Part shown: piece by piece, positions 16,873-25,991 of the stretch
Numbering within the stretch: the stretch's first letter is position 1
Layout: each line of letters begins with the position of its first letter
Source of the DNA: an uncultured Alistipes sp.
GTDB taxonomy: Bacteria; Bacteroidota; Bacteroidia; Bacteroidales; Rikenellaceae
Direction of reading: 5' to 3'
Assembly: GCA_904502285.1 (NCBI GenBank)
Contig: CAJGEC010000001.1
Span: 62,001 to 126,000, forward strand
Length of the DNA: 64,000 nucleotides
Translations under genes and position numbers: made by a program
The notes under the pieces: model-generated
Database searches by the model: none
Told to the model about the DNA's origin: nothing
What the model saw: only the letters and a program-made list of their open reading frames with translations

Positions 16873-18834
16873 ATGAGTACCGAACAGGAAAAAGTAATGA
16901 AACACGAGGAGGAGTATTCGGCGTCGAATATTCAAGTCCTTGAGGGTCTTGAGGCCGTTCGTAAGCGTCCGGCGATGTACATTGGTGATATCGGTGAGAA
17001 GGGTCTTCACCACCTCGTTTATGAGGTTGTGGATAACTCTATCGACGAGGCACTTGCTGGCTACTGTACCGACATCTACGTAACTATCAACGAAGATAAC
17101 TCTATCTCGGTTCGAGATAATGGTCGAGGTATCCCAACCGATTGGCACGAGAAGGAGGGCAAGTCTGCATTGGAGGTTGTATTGACCGTGTTGCACGCAG
17201 GTGGTAAGTTCGATAAGGGTAGTTATAAGGTATCTGGTGGTCTTCACGGTGTGGGTGTATCGTGTGTTAATGCGCTCTCTACCCTACTCGTTGCGGAGAT
17301 TCACCGTGGCGGCAAGATCTATCGTCAGACCTACTCTAAGGGTGTGCCAACATCGAGTGTGGAGGTTGTTGGCGATTGCGAGGACCGCGGTACTACCATC
17401 ACCTTCAAGCCAGATGGCTCAATCTTTACTCTTACTACAGAGTATAAATATGATATCTTGGCAAACCGTCTTCGTGAGTTGGCATTCCTTAACAAGGGTA
17501 TCCACCTTACATTGACCGACCACCGCGTTAAGGATGAGGAGGGTAACTCACTCTCTAACCACTTCTATTCGGAGTTTGGTCTTTCGGAGTTTGTCGAGTA
17601 CCTCGATGCTACCCGTGGTCAGAAGATTATCGAGAAGATTATCTATCTCGATACCGAGGAGAGTGGCGTTCCTGTGGAGGTTGCTATGCAGTACAACGAC
17701 TCATATTCGGAGAATGTACACTCTTATGTAAATAATATCAACACCATCGAGGGTGGTACTCACCTCACAGGTTTCCGTAGCGCACTTACACGTACTCTTA
17801 AGAAGTATGCTGAGGATAGCGGTATGTTGTCTAAGTTGAAGTTCGACATCTCAGGTGACGACTTCCGTGAGGGTTTGACAGCTGTGGTATCTGTTAAGGT
17901 TGCAGAGCCTCAGTTCGAGGGTCAGACAAAGACAAAGCTCGGTAACGACGAGATTGCTGGTGCTGTAAACCGTGCTATGTCTGCAGCATTGAGCAACTAC
18001 CTTGAGGAGAATCCTAAGGATGCTAAGGCTATTGTTCAGAAGGTTATCCTTGCTGCTCAGGCTCGCCACGCTGCACGTAATGCTCGTGAGGCCGTACAGC
18101 GCAAGACCGTACTTTCGGGTGCAGGTCTTCCAGGTAAACTTGCCGACTGTACAAGCCGTGACCGCTCTATCGCCGAGATCTTCTTTGTCGAGGGTGATTC
18201 TGCGGGTGGTACTGCAAAGCAGGGCCGCGACCGCAATTTCCAGGCGATTATGCCACTCCGAGGTAAGATTCTTAATGTGGAGAAGGCTCAGGAGCACCGT
18301 ATGTGGGAGAACGAGGAGATAAAGAATATGTTCGCAGCGCTTGGCGTGTCGATTGGTACTGCCGAGGATAGCAAGGCTCTCAACATCGAAAAGCTTCGTT
18401 ACGACAAGATTATCATTATGACCGATGCCGATGTCGATGGCTCGCACATCGCAACTCTTATGCTCACCTTCTTCTTCCGCAAGATGAAAACCTTGATTGA
18501 GAATGGTCATATCTATATCGCTACCCCACCTTTGTACCTTGTTAAGAAGGGTAAGCAGGAGCGTTACTGCTGGACCGACAAGGAGCGCGACGATATCACT
18601 ATGGAGTTTGGCTCTAAGGGTGTTCACGTTCAACGATACAAAGGTCTTGGTGAGATGAATGCACAGCAGTTGTGGGATACAACAATGAATCCTGAGACCC
18701 GCATCTTGCGCCAGGTGACTGTTGAGAATGCTGCTGAGGCCGACCACATCTTCTCAATGCTTATGGGTGACGAGGTTCCCCCACGACGAGACTTCATCGA
18801 GAAGAATGCACACTATGCAAATATCGATGCTTAA
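16873..18834 (+). CDS. gyrB: DNA gyrase subunit B
   Basis: The 653-residue GHKL ATPase subunit of gyrase supplies ATP-driven strand passage. Seen are the Bergerat fold motifs (VDNSIDEALAG near residue 55, DNGRGIP near 80, GGLHGVGVSCVNAL near 123), the transducer Lys region, the TOPRIM motif EGDSAGGTAKQGRDR near 440 with DADVDGSHI near 520, and the final YKGLGEMN motif. At about 650 residues it has the short form without the enterobacterial insert. It is a single-gene unit, with a promoter upstream and a terminator after. Confidence 0.97.
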   Translation: MSTEQEKVMKHEEEYSASNIQVLEGLEAVRKRPAMYIGDIGEKGLHHLVYEVVDNSIDEALAGYCTDIYVTINEDNSISVRDNGRGIPTDWHEKEGKSALEVVLTVLHAGGKFDKGSYKVSGGLHGVGVSCVNALSTLLVAEIHRGGKIYRQTYSKGVPTSSVEVVGDCEDRGTTITFKPDGSIFTLTTEYKYDILANRLRELAFLNKGIHLTLTDHRVKDEEGNSLSNHFYSEFGLSEFVEYLDATRGQKIIEKIIYLDTEESGVPVEVAMQYNDSYSENVHSYVNNINTIEGGTHLTGFRSALTRTLKKYAEDSGMLSKLKFDISGDDFREGLTAVVSVKVAEPQFEGQTKTKLGNDEIAGAVNRAMSAALSNYLEENPKDAKAIVQKVILAAQARHAARNAREAVQRKTVLSGAGLPGKLADCTSRDRSIAEIFFVEGDSAGGTAKQGRDRNFQAIMPLRGKILNVEKAQEHRMWENEEIKNMFAALGVSIGTAEDSKALNIEKLRYDKIIIMTDADVDGSHIATLMLTFFFRKMKTLIENGHIYIATPPLYLVKKGKQERYCWTDKERDDITMEFGSKGVHVQRYKGLGEMNAQQLWDTTMNPETRILRQVTVENAAEADHIFSMLMGDEVPPRRDFIEKNAHYANIDA

Positions 18835-18848
18835 TCGTTAGATTTATC

Positions 18849-18882
18849 GGGGTTGCGCCTTTAAGGTGTGACCCCAATTTTT
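18849..18882 (+). terminator. Terminator between gyrB and udk
   Basis: The stem is GGGGT (18849-18853) with ACCCC (18871-18875), and inner pairing of GCGCC with GGTGT. It is followed by AATTTTT. No separate promoter for udk was recognised before the ATG at 18898, so read-through may supply udk. Confidence 0.75.
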
Positions 18883-18897
18883 AAACTATACCATATT

Positions 18898-19518
18898 ATG
18901 AAAGTTACAGTTATTGGCGTTGCAGGTGGCACGGGCTCTGGTAAGTCTACTCTCGTTAAGCGTCTGCAAGAGGCATTTAAGGATGACGATGTGGCGACAT
19001 TGTGCCACGACTACTACTATAAGGCGCACCCCGAACTCACATACGAGGAGCGCACGAAGTTAAACTACGACCACCCCGCAGCCTTTGATACCGATATGCT
19101 TGTGGAGCATATTCGCACCCTTAAGTCGAATGTGCCTGTCGAGCATCCCGTTTACTCCTTCGTAGATCACAACCGAACAGATGAAAAGGTGCTCGTGAAA
19201 CCCTCGAAGGTTATTATCGTCGATGGTATCCTTATTTTTGAAAATAAGGAGTTGCGTGAACTGATGGATATCAAGGTATTTGTTGATACCGATGCCGACA
19301 TCCGCCTTGCTCGTCGCATCCTAAGAGATGTATGTGATCGCGGTAGAACGATGCAGTCGGTAATCGACCAGTACACCACAACGGTAAAGCCTATGCACGA
19401 GGAGTTCGTTGAACCATCGAAGAAACACGCCGACGTGATTATTCCGGAGGGTGGATTCAACTCAGTTGCTGTAGGTATGTTAATTCAGAATATACGTTCA
19501 CTAATTGATAATAAGTAA
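18898..19518 (+). CDS. udk: Uridine kinase
   Basis: The start is set at the ATG at 18898, which gives 206 residues beginning MKVTVIGVAG; the frame extends upstream to 18868 into the terminator. P-loop GVAGGTGSGKST lies at residues 7-18, HDYYYK near 40 is the nucleoside-binding motif, and the phosphate-binding ARRILRD segment is near 137. The enzyme phosphorylates uridine and cytidine in pyrimidine salvage. It lies 6 bases before the following lipoprotein gene, so the two are probably cotranscribed. Confidence 0.93.
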   Translation: MKVTVIGVAGGTGSGKSTLVKRLQEAFKDDDVATLCHDYYYKAHPELTYEERTKLNYDHPAAFDTDMLVEHIRTLKSNVPVEHPVYSFVDHNRTDEKVLVKPSKVIIVDGILIFENKELRELMDIKVFVDTDADIRLARRILRDVCDRGRTMQSVIDQYTTTVKPMHEEFVEPSKKHADVIIPEGGFNSVAVGMLIQNIRSLIDNK

Positions 19519-19524
19519 TTTACA

Positions 19525-21021
19525 ATGCGCATACTAACCCTTTTCTTTAGTCTATTTGTAGTTGTCACACTATTTGGGTGCAAGACTGAGCCTACCTACA
19601 CCTTGCCAAATAACTATGTGGTGCTTATCTCCGAAGAGGCTAACAGCGACTCGGAGTGGAGAGCCGTAGCTGAGGCTTTGTCCACCAAACATAGTGCGAC
19701 TATCGTAACATTTGCTGAGGCACCACGCCAGACCCTCGACTCACTTCGCCAGATAAACCCACGTTATGTGGCAATTGTGGATACACCTGAAAATATTGGT
19801 AGAGACTACGTTATCGACCTTCACCTTATGTGTCGTGAGGTGGATGAGGATATCTATGCCGACTTCCTTTGGGGTATAATCACGGGTTATACACCAGACT
19901 CCGCGATGCGTATGGTGGAGAATAGCACCGAGCCATTGGTTATCAAGGATGCTGTGGCAACGATTATGGAGTTAAACTCTGCAAAGTGGTTTGATAACTA
20001 TGCCTGGGTGGATGACCACACCAGAGGTCTATGGGGATATAAGAATGGTCGTGATGCAGAGATTGTTACCGATACCGTAGCAAAGGAGGAGGTATTAAAC
20101 AAGTTTAAGGAGCTATACGAGAGTTACGATCCCGACCTTATCGTCACTGCGGCCCACGCAACGCAGAAAAACCTCGAAATGCCCTACTCACTTGGTCATA
20201 TCAAGCCTCGCAACGGCAAGTTGTACGCCGAGAATATCTTTACTGGCCAAGAGAGCGATATCAAGGAGTCAGGCAAGCGACGTGTATATGCCGCTGTGGG
20301 TAACTGCCTTATCGGAGATGTGAACAACACCAAGGAGAGTATGGCTGTGGCGTGGATGAATGGCTCGAACGCGGCTACAATGGTGGGCTATGTCGTCACT
20401 ACTTGGCACGGCCGTAATGGCTGGGGCGCACTGAAGTATTGGGTGACAAACCCTCAGCGTTATACCCTTGCTGAGGCTACGTATATCAACCAGCAAGATT
20501 TCCTTTACCAGCAGAATGAGTGGTATCCAGAACTTATCAATGAGCGATATACATACCACGAGGGTTTCTGGAGCGAGTTGGAGTGTGCAGCGCAGCGTCT
20601 ATCGGAGGTTTTAGGCCGAGAGATAGATATGGAGAATGCCCAGGATTGGGATATGATGGGCTTCTGGCACGACCGCGATGTCTTGGCCTACTATGGCGAC
20701 CCTAAGTGGAGTGTTATGTTGCAGCCCGTGGAGGCAGAGTGCGACTACACCATCTCAACAAGTTATGAGGATGGTCACTACACTATCACCATCGCCACGG
20801 GCGAGAACTTCTCGTTGGAGCGTATGGTGGGCGATAAGTTCAAGCAGGAACACGTCCTTGATTTGCCATTCAGTTACTTCTTTCCTGAGCGTCTGAAGTC
20901 TCCGAAGTTAGCAGATGGCGAGAAGTGGGATGTTGTAGTAGATGAGAATTTCGTGCTTGTCTATAACCCTGAGTTCGAGCCTAATAGCGTATATGATATA
21001 GTGCTTGAGGTTGCAGAGTAA
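19525..21021 (+). CDS. Lipoprotein with possible caspase/gingipain-like (C25-type) domain
   Basis: The 498-residue product has a lipoprotein signal ending in LFGC (Cys19). The core is not one I recognise with certainty, but its order of features resembles the clan CD fold of gingipain-like peptidases: an Asp strand near 86, an acidic stretch near 106-122 (DEDIYADFLWGI), then ending strands TAAHATQ with His211 and AAVGNCLIG with Cys261, the spacing expected of a His-Cys dyad. After the dyad come SMAVAWMNG and a Trp-rich region. The C-terminal 120 residues look like a beta domain. It follows udk after 6 bases and ends at a strong bidirectional hairpin. Fold and activity are inference. Confidence 0.55.
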   Translation: MRILTLFFSLFVVVTLFGCKTEPTYTLPNNYVVLISEEANSDSEWRAVAEALSTKHSATIVTFAEAPRQTLDSLRQINPRYVAIVDTPENIGRDYVIDLHLMCREVDEDIYADFLWGIITGYTPDSAMRMVENSTEPLVIKDAVATIMELNSAKWFDNYAWVDDHTRGLWGYKNGRDAEIVTDTVAKEEVLNKFKELYESYDPDLIVTAAHATQKNLEMPYSLGHIKPRNGKLYAENIFTGQESDIKESGKRRVYAAVGNCLIGDVNNTKESMAVAWMNGSNAATMVGYVVTTWHGRNGWGALKYWVTNPQRYTLAEATYINQQDFLYQQNEWYPELINERYTYHEGFWSELECAAQRLSEVLGREIDMENAQDWDMMGFWHDRDVLAYYGDPKWSVMLQPVEAECDYTISTSYEDGHYTITIATGENFSLERMVGDKFKQEHVLDLPFSYFFPERLKSPKLADGEKWDVVVDENFVLVYNPEFEPNSVYDIVLEVAE

Positions 21022-21047
21022 ACCTATCACATCAAGGCAATAAAGAG

Positions 21048-21082
21048 TATCGGCTGTCCAACCAAGTGTTGAACAGCCGATA
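21048..21082. terminator. Bidirectional terminator
   Basis: A 10-bp stem (21048-21057 with 21073-21082) has an inner CAAC/GTTG extension, between the convergent lipoprotein and alcohol dehydrogenase genes. T-rich sequence follows on the plus strand. Confidence 0.85.
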
Positions 21083-21100
21083 TTGTTTATAGTTGTACGA

Positions 21101-22270
21101 CTATAGACACATCTTAAATATGTTTATTACGTCATCCATCGTAAGAGTTTTGAAACCCTTGATATCACCGTAGCGACACGCCTTCTTGGCCATAAGTTCA
21201 AAGTCCTCTGGCTTGATACCTACCTCTGTGAAGGTGCGCTGAAGACCAAGTTTATCGAAGAGGAACTCAGATGTTAGACGAATACTCTCCTTGGCAATAG
21301 CCATCTTATCCATAGTGGAGTCTATGCCAAAGACATTGACACCATACTGCACATATTTATCGACGTTGGTCTCATCCAAGCAGTACTCCATCCAGCGAGG
21401 GGTGAGGATCGCAAGGCCAAGGCCGTGTGTAATGTCGTAGACTGCCGACAGCTCGTGCTCCATAGGGTGACAACTCCACGCCTTGCGCTTGCCACCATTG
21501 ATAAATCCGTTAATAGCCCAAGAGGATGTCCACATAAGATTTGCTCGTGCCTCGTAATTCTCTGGTTCATTGACCGCTATAGGTGCATACTTAACAACTG
21601 TCTTGAGCATACCCTCCATAAAACAGTCGAGCATAAAGAGATCCTTCTGTGTATTAAAATAGACCTCAAGTATATGAGACATAATATCTGCTGAGCCCGC
21701 TGCAGTCTGGAACTTACCAACCGAATAGGTGAGCGTAGGATCCAAGAACGATACCTTAGGAAGGAGTGCTGGAGCGAGACGGCCGAGTTTATCGCCTGTC
21801 TCGAAGTTTGAGATAACACCTGCGGTATCCATCTCAGAGCCTGTAGCCGAGAGGGTGAGGATAGTGACAATAGGCAATGCGCGCTCAATTGGCTTAGCAT
21901 TAGCACCGAAGAACTCCCAAGCGTCGTGATCGACACAAGCACCTGCAGCCATAAACTTCGTTGCATCGATGGTTGAGCCACCGCCTACAGCCAAGAGGAC
22001 ATCGATACCCTCATTTTTGCAAATCTCAACACCCTTACGCACCGACTCGATACGTGGGTTAGGCTCAATGCCAGAGAGCTCAAAAACCTCCATTTCGGCC
22101 TTGCGCAACTCCTCAATAACCCTGTCGTACAAACCGATACGCTTAATCGAACCACCACCATAAGTCAAAAGCACACGACGGCCAAACTTGCGTAGCTCCT
22201 TACCCAAATTCTCAAGCTGATTCTCTCCGAAATAGACCTTCGAAGGAATGTTGTATATGAAGTTATTCAT
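21101..22270 (-). CDS. Iron-containing alcohol dehydrogenase (YqhD/BDH type)
   Basis: The 389-residue enzyme belongs to the group III iron/zinc alcohol dehydrogenases that reduce aldehydes with NAD(P)H. Seen are the nucleotide-binding GGGSTIDATKF near residues 96-106, the metal ligand Asp and His in GSADIMSHILE near 192-202, and HPMEHELSAVYDITHG near 264-279 with two further His ligands. It lies closest to YqhD/butanol dehydrogenases. It is a single gene with its own promoter box at 22296-22303. The substrate is not predictable from context. Confidence 0.92.
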   Translation of the reverse strand: MNNFIYNIPSKVYFGENQLENLGKELRKFGRRVLLTYGGGSIKRIGLYDRVIEELRKAEMEVFELSGIEPNPRIESVRKGVEICKNEGIDVLLAVGGGSTIDATKFMAAGACVDHDAWEFFGANAKPIERALPIVTILTLSATGSEMDTAGVISNFETGDKLGRLAPALLPKVSFLDPTLTYSVGKFQTAAGSADIMSHILEVYFNTQKDLFMLDCFMEGMLKTVVKYAPIAVNEPENYEARANLMWTSSWAINGFINGGKRKAWSCHPMEHELSAVYDITHGLGLAILTPRWMEYCLDETNVDKYVQYGVNVFGIDSTMDKMAIAKESIRLTSEFLFDKLGLQRTFTEVGIKPEDFELMAKKACRYGDIKGFKTLTMDDVINIFKMCL

Positions 22271-22295
22271 AGTTTTAAGATTTTAGATTATAATG

Positions 22296-22303
22296 CAAAT
22301 TTA
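22296..22303 (-). promoter_or_regulatory. Promoter -7 box for the alcohol dehydrogenase gene
   Basis: TAAATTTG on the minus strand, 25 bases before the ATG at 22270. Confidence 0.65.
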
Positions 22304-22386
22304 GTAAAATTATCGATATATTCAATAAAAGTAGAGGTATAGGACAACTTTCTTCTCTCACTATCTACAATTTGTTATTTTTTTGT

Positions 22387-22394
22387 TATCTTTG
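22387..22394 (+). promoter_or_regulatory. Promoter -7 box for nusB
   Basis: TATCTTTG lies 39 bases before the chosen ATG at 22434. The longer reading frame (from 22383) begins upstream of this box and so cannot be the gene start. Confidence 0.7.
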
Positions 22395-22433
22395 CGACGC
22401 ATTTTTGCATTAAACCGATTCAGTTCATTAATT

Positions 22434-23369
22434 ATGTTGAGTAGAAGATTGCTCAGAGTGAAGGTGGCAAAGACCCTTTATGCACACCTCAAGTCAGACT
22501 CCGATAACCTTAAGGCTTCGGAGAAATATCTCGTTGAATCTATTGATAAAGCCTACGACCTCTATTTCCAGATGCTCTATTTTGTTGTGGAGGTTGCGCG
22601 ATATGCTGAGTCTCGTATAGAGTTGGCTAAGCAGAAGAAGTTGCCTACCTACGAGGATCTCAACCCTAACCGTCGTTTCGTGGACAATGCCGTTATCACA
22701 CTTATCGCCAACAGCGATTCGGTGAATGACGTTCTCGCATCACGCAAGTTGGGCTGGGCGAATCAGCACGACACCATCAAGGGTGTCTACAACCGCCTTA
22801 TCGAAACGGAGTTCTACAAGAACTATATGTCGGCTTCGGTATCTACATTTACCGATGACCGAAAATTCGTCGAGGAGTTCTTCCAGTGGCTTGAGGATGA
22901 TGAGCAACTTGCAGAGGTTGTTACCGAGATGTCGCTTTTGTGGGCCGACGACTACGGCTTTGCCCTCTTCCTCGCTATCCGCACAGTTCAGCACCTCAAG
23001 CGTAGCCATACAGAGGTTAAGGTATTGCCTAAGTTCAAGAGCGATGAGGACCTCGACTTTGCTAAGCGTCTATTTGTAAAGTCATTGGTGGACTACGAGG
23101 ACAACCAGGCAGTTGTGGATCGCTACTCAAAGAACTGGGATGTAGAGCGAGTGGTATTTATGGATAGTTTGATTATCTCTATTGCTATTGCCGAATTGAC
23201 TCAGTTCGACTCAATCCCTGTAAAGGTTACCCTCGACGAGTGGATTGATATCGCCAAATACTACTCTTCACCTACAAGTAGCAACTTCGTAAATGGTGTG
23301 CTTGACAAGGTGGTTGCTGAGTTTACCGAGCAGGGCCTTATCAACAAGAGTGGCCGAGGCCTCCTTTAA
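22434..23369 (+). CDS. nusB: Transcription antitermination factor NusB (long Bacteroidetes form)
   Basis: The start at 22434 gives 311 residues, about twice the length of E. coli NusB. The N-terminal part begins MLSRRLLRVKV, where the Arg-rich region binds boxA RNA. The all-helical NusB core is C-terminal (residues about 195-300), ending in IAIAELTQFDSIPVKVTLDEWIDIAK-like helices with the typical NGVLDKV segment. The extra middle region is normal for this phylum. NusB acts with NusE on rRNA operons. It lies 14 bases before the DUF1573 gene. Confidence 0.9.
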   Translation: MLSRRLLRVKVAKTLYAHLKSDSDNLKASEKYLVESIDKAYDLYFQMLYFVVEVARYAESRIELAKQKKLPTYEDLNPNRRFVDNAVITLIANSDSVNDVLASRKLGWANQHDTIKGVYNRLIETEFYKNYMSASVSTFTDDRKFVEEFFQWLEDDEQLAEVVTEMSLLWADDYGFALFLAIRTVQHLKRSHTEVKVLPKFKSDEDLDFAKRLFVKSLVDYEDNQAVVDRYSKNWDVERVVFMDSLIISIAIAELTQFDSIPVKVTLDEWIDIAKYYSSPTSSNFVNGVLDKVVAEFTEQGLINKSGRGLL

Positions 23370-23383
23370 TCTAAGGATCAACA

Positions 23384-23839
23384 ATGAGACGAGTTTGGGC
23401 AATTGTAGCGGTTGTTGTTGCGCTACTATCGGTTGTGGCACTCGTTTTGATATGTAACACCAACCATAAAGAGTCGCTTGAGCAGGCTCCTGAAGTTGAG
23501 TACAACGGCATCGTTGCAGAGTATAGTGGCGAGGGTGTTTGTGAGGTTTTGGTCGATATAGGATACGTTAAAGCCTCTTCAACGACTATTACAAATATCC
23601 GCATAATAAACCAGAGCGCTACCCCGTTAGTACTTCTGGACTACTCAACGCAGTGCCGATGTATGTGGCTCGACCTAAACCGTGAGCCTATAGCGCCTGG
23701 CGATAAGTGCGACATAGAACTATACTTCGACTCACGTGGTGAGTGGGGATCTGTCGGAAATTTTATGGAGATTACCACATCGAATGAGGCATCGCCCGTT
23801 GTGCTGTGGATTGGTGCAGAGGTCGAATCAGGGATGTAG
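23384..23839 (+). CDS. DUF1573 domain membrane-anchored protein
   Basis: The 151-residue protein has an N-terminal membrane helix (residues 5-25) and a DUF1573 immunoglobulin-like domain: strands with NQSATPLVLLDYSTQCRCM near 78-96 and PIAPGDKCDIELYFDSRG near 104-121, the two recognisable family motifs. DUF1573 proteins are common exported proteins in Bacteroidetes, with no settled function. It lies between nusB and yajC and is probably cotranscribed with nusB. Confidence 0.85.
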   Translation: MRRVWAIVAVVVALLSVVALVLICNTNHKESLEQAPEVEYNGIVAEYSGEGVCEVLVDIGYVKASSTTITNIRIINQSATPLVLLDYSTQCRCMWLDLNREPIAPGDKCDIELYFDSRGEWGSVGNFMEITTSNEASPVVLWIGAEVESGM

Positions 23840-23902
23840 CGACACCATTAGATCGAACAGACGAATAAAGCAAACAAGATAAACATTAAAACTAACAAAA
23901 CG

Positions 23903-24310
23903 ATGAATTTACTTTTTATTGATGGCGAGGTAGTTGAGACTCAAGTTGTCGAGGCTGCTCCAGAGGTTGTTGAGACTATTGTTGAGATTCCTGCTGAGGG
24001 AACTGACGTTGTTGCTGAGGCTCAGGCAGAGGCTCAGCCTGCTGGTTCTGGTTGGACATTCTGGATTATGATTTTGGCAATGATTGCCATTATGTACTTC
24101 TTTATGTGGCGTCCAGAGTCAAAGCGTCGCAAGCAGATGGAGGACTTCCGCAAGGGCTTGAAGAAGGGTGACAAGGTTATCACTGCTGGTGGTATCTATG
24201 GTGTTGTTAAGGAGGTGAACGAGACCTCTTTGCTCATCGAGGTTGATAGCAACGTAACTCTTCGCATCGACAAGAATATGGTTGCTGGTGCTCCTATGAT
24301 CAACCAGTAG
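23903..24310 (+). CDS. yajC: Preprotein translocase accessory subunit YajC with N-terminal extension
   Basis: The 135-residue protein has the YajC core: one membrane helix (about residues 50-68), then MWRPESKRRKQMEDFRKGLKK and the GDKVITAGGIYGVVKEV beta domain. It associates with SecDF to support protein export. Unusually for YajC, about 45 residues rich in Val, Glu and Ala precede the helix. They carry no signal peptide and would lie outside the cytoplasm. It is third in the nusB-DUF1573-yajC run and is followed by a strong terminator. Confidence 0.93.
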   Translation: MNLLFIDGEVVETQVVEAAPEVVETIVEIPAEGTDVVAEAQAEAQPAGSGWTFWIMILAMIAIMYFFMWRPESKRRKQMEDFRKGLKKGDKVITAGGIYGVVKEVNETSLLIEVDSNVTLRIDKNMVAGAPMINQ

Positions 24311-24330
24311 TCGCTACCCTACTAAATAAG

Positions 24331-24364
24331 AATCCGTTCCAAAATCTGGAACGGATTTTTTTTG
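24331..24364 (+). terminator. Terminator after yajC
   Basis: A perfect 10-bp stem (24331-24340 with 24348-24357) has a 7-base loop and is followed by a run of T. Confidence 0.95.
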
Positions 24365-24382
24365 TCTGCTATCCAATAGAAA

Positions 24383-24413
24383 GAGAGTTGCCCAATATTG
24401 TTGAGCAACTCTC
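24383..24413 (-). terminator. Terminator after gpmI
   Basis: A 9-bp stem (24383-24391 with 24405-24413) is followed on the minus strand by TTTCTATT, 24 bases after the gpmI stop. Confidence 0.75.
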
Positions 24414-24436
24414 AATTACCATAAGCGGTAGATATA

Positions 24437-25963
24437 CTACTTGAACTCTACCAACGACTCACCAGTCATCTCGGCAGGCTTCTGCAAGCCCATAAGGTCG
24501 AGTACGGTAGGTGCTACGTCGGCCAAAACACCACTCTTCACACTCTTCACTCTATCCGACACAACCACGATAGGCACTGGGTTGAGTGAGTGTGCAGGGT
24601 TAGGTGTGCCGTCAGGGTTGATCGCGAAGTCTGCGTTACCGTGGTCAGCGATCTGAACGACCTCATAACCATTAGCCTTAGCGCTCTCCACAACAGCCTT
24701 AACACACTCGTCTACACTCTTAACAGCCTTCTCGATAGCCTCGTAAACGCCTGTGTGACCCACCATATCGCCATTAGCGAAGTTAAGGCAGATGAAGTCG
24801 TACTTCTGCTCGTTCAAAGCCTCCACCAACTTGTCCTTAACCTCGTAAGCAGACATCTCTGGCTGGAGGTCGTAGGTTGCAACCTTTGGAGAGGCAACGA
24901 GGATACGCTCCTCGCCCTCGAACTTATCCTCACGGCCACCATTAAGGAAGAAGGTTACGTGAGCATACTTCTCGGTCTCAGCGATACGCAACTGCTGTAG
25001 ACCCTGGTTGGCGATATACTCACCAATAGTATTAGGTACATTATCCTTGTCGAACAAGATGTGCAAACCCTCGAACTTAGCATCGTATGGAGTCATACAG
25101 CAATAGTACAAAGGCATAGTGTGCATACCCTCCTCTGGCATATCCTGCTGAGTGAGTACGATGGTAAGCTCCTTGGCACGGTCGTTACGATAGTTGAAGA
25201 AGATAACAACATCGTTAGGCTTGATAGTGCCTACTGGACGACCCTCGCTATCTACGTGAACGATAGGCTTGATAAACTCGTCGGTAACATCGTTGTCGTA
25301 AGAGTTCTGCACCGCAGCAACCATATCGGTAAACTTCTCACCCTCGCCCTTAACGAGCAAGTCGTAAGCCATCTTAACGCGCTCCCATCGCTTATCGCGA
25401 TCCATAGCGTAGTAGCGACCAATGATAGAGGCAATCTTGCCATTTGTGCCAGCCAAATGGTTCTCCAAGGTCTCGATGAAGCCTTTACCGCTACGAGGGT
25501 CGGTGTCACGACCATCCATAAAGCAGTGAACAAAGCTGTTCTTAATGCCGTAGTGGTTAGAGATGTCGCAAAGTTTGAGCAAATGATCCAACGATGAGTG
25601 AACACCACCATCAGAGACAAGACCCATAAAGTGTACATCGACACCATTAGCCTTGGCATACTCGAACGCAGCAACAATCTCCTTATTCTCGAAGATTGAG
25701 TTGTCGCGGCAAGCACGATTGATCTTTACCAAATCCTGGTAAACGATGCGACCAGCACCAATATTAAGGTGACCAACCTCGGAGTTACCCATCTGACCAT
25801 CTGGCAAACCTACATTCTCACCATCTGTCTTTAGTTCAGCGTGAGGATAGGTTGCGGTCATCTGGTTGATATACTCAGGGTTTGTTGTATAAATAACGTC
25901 GGACTTGCTGCGGTCACCAATACCCCAGCCATCCAAAATCATCAAAAGAACTTTCTGACTCAT
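24437..25963 (-). CDS. gpmI: 2,3-bisphosphoglycerate-independent phosphoglycerate mutase
   Basis: The 508-residue enzyme interconverts 3- and 2-phosphoglycerate in glycolysis, using a phosphoserine intermediate and two Mn ions. Metal and catalytic motifs are present: LDGWGIG with Asp11, MGNSEVGHLNIGAGR with Ser61, HCFMDGRDTDP near 127, and the C-terminal NFANGDMVGHTG and IADHGNADFA. The length is standard. It lies 28 bases after alaS and probably shares its transcript. Confidence 0.97.
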   Translation of the reverse strand: MSQKVLLMILDGWGIGDRSKSDVIYTTNPEYINQMTATYPHAELKTDGENVGLPDGQMGNSEVGHLNIGAGRIVYQDLVKINRACRDNSIFENKEIVAAFEYAKANGVDVHFMGLVSDGGVHSSLDHLLKLCDISNHYGIKNSFVHCFMDGRDTDPRSGKGFIETLENHLAGTNGKIASIIGRYYAMDRDKRWERVKMAYDLLVKGEGEKFTDMVAAVQNSYDNDVTDEFIKPIVHVDSEGRPVGTIKPNDVVIFFNYRNDRAKELTIVLTQQDMPEEGMHTMPLYYCCMTPYDAKFEGLHILFDKDNVPNTIGEYIANQGLQQLRIAETEKYAHVTFFLNGGREDKFEGEERILVASPKVATYDLQPEMSAYEVKDKLVEALNEQKYDFICLNFANGDMVGHTGVYEAIEKAVKSVDECVKAVVESAKANGYEVVQIADHGNADFAINPDGTPNPAHSLNPVPIVVVSDRVKSVKSGVLADVAPTVLDLMGLQKPAEMTGESLVEFK

Positions 25964-25991
25964 AACTATTTCAATAGTCTTTGCTAAAAAA

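Noticed and set aside
17851..18747. A 298-codon open frame opposite gyrB
   Set aside because: It is a shadow of the well-supported gyrB frame, with no recognisable motifs or start signals.
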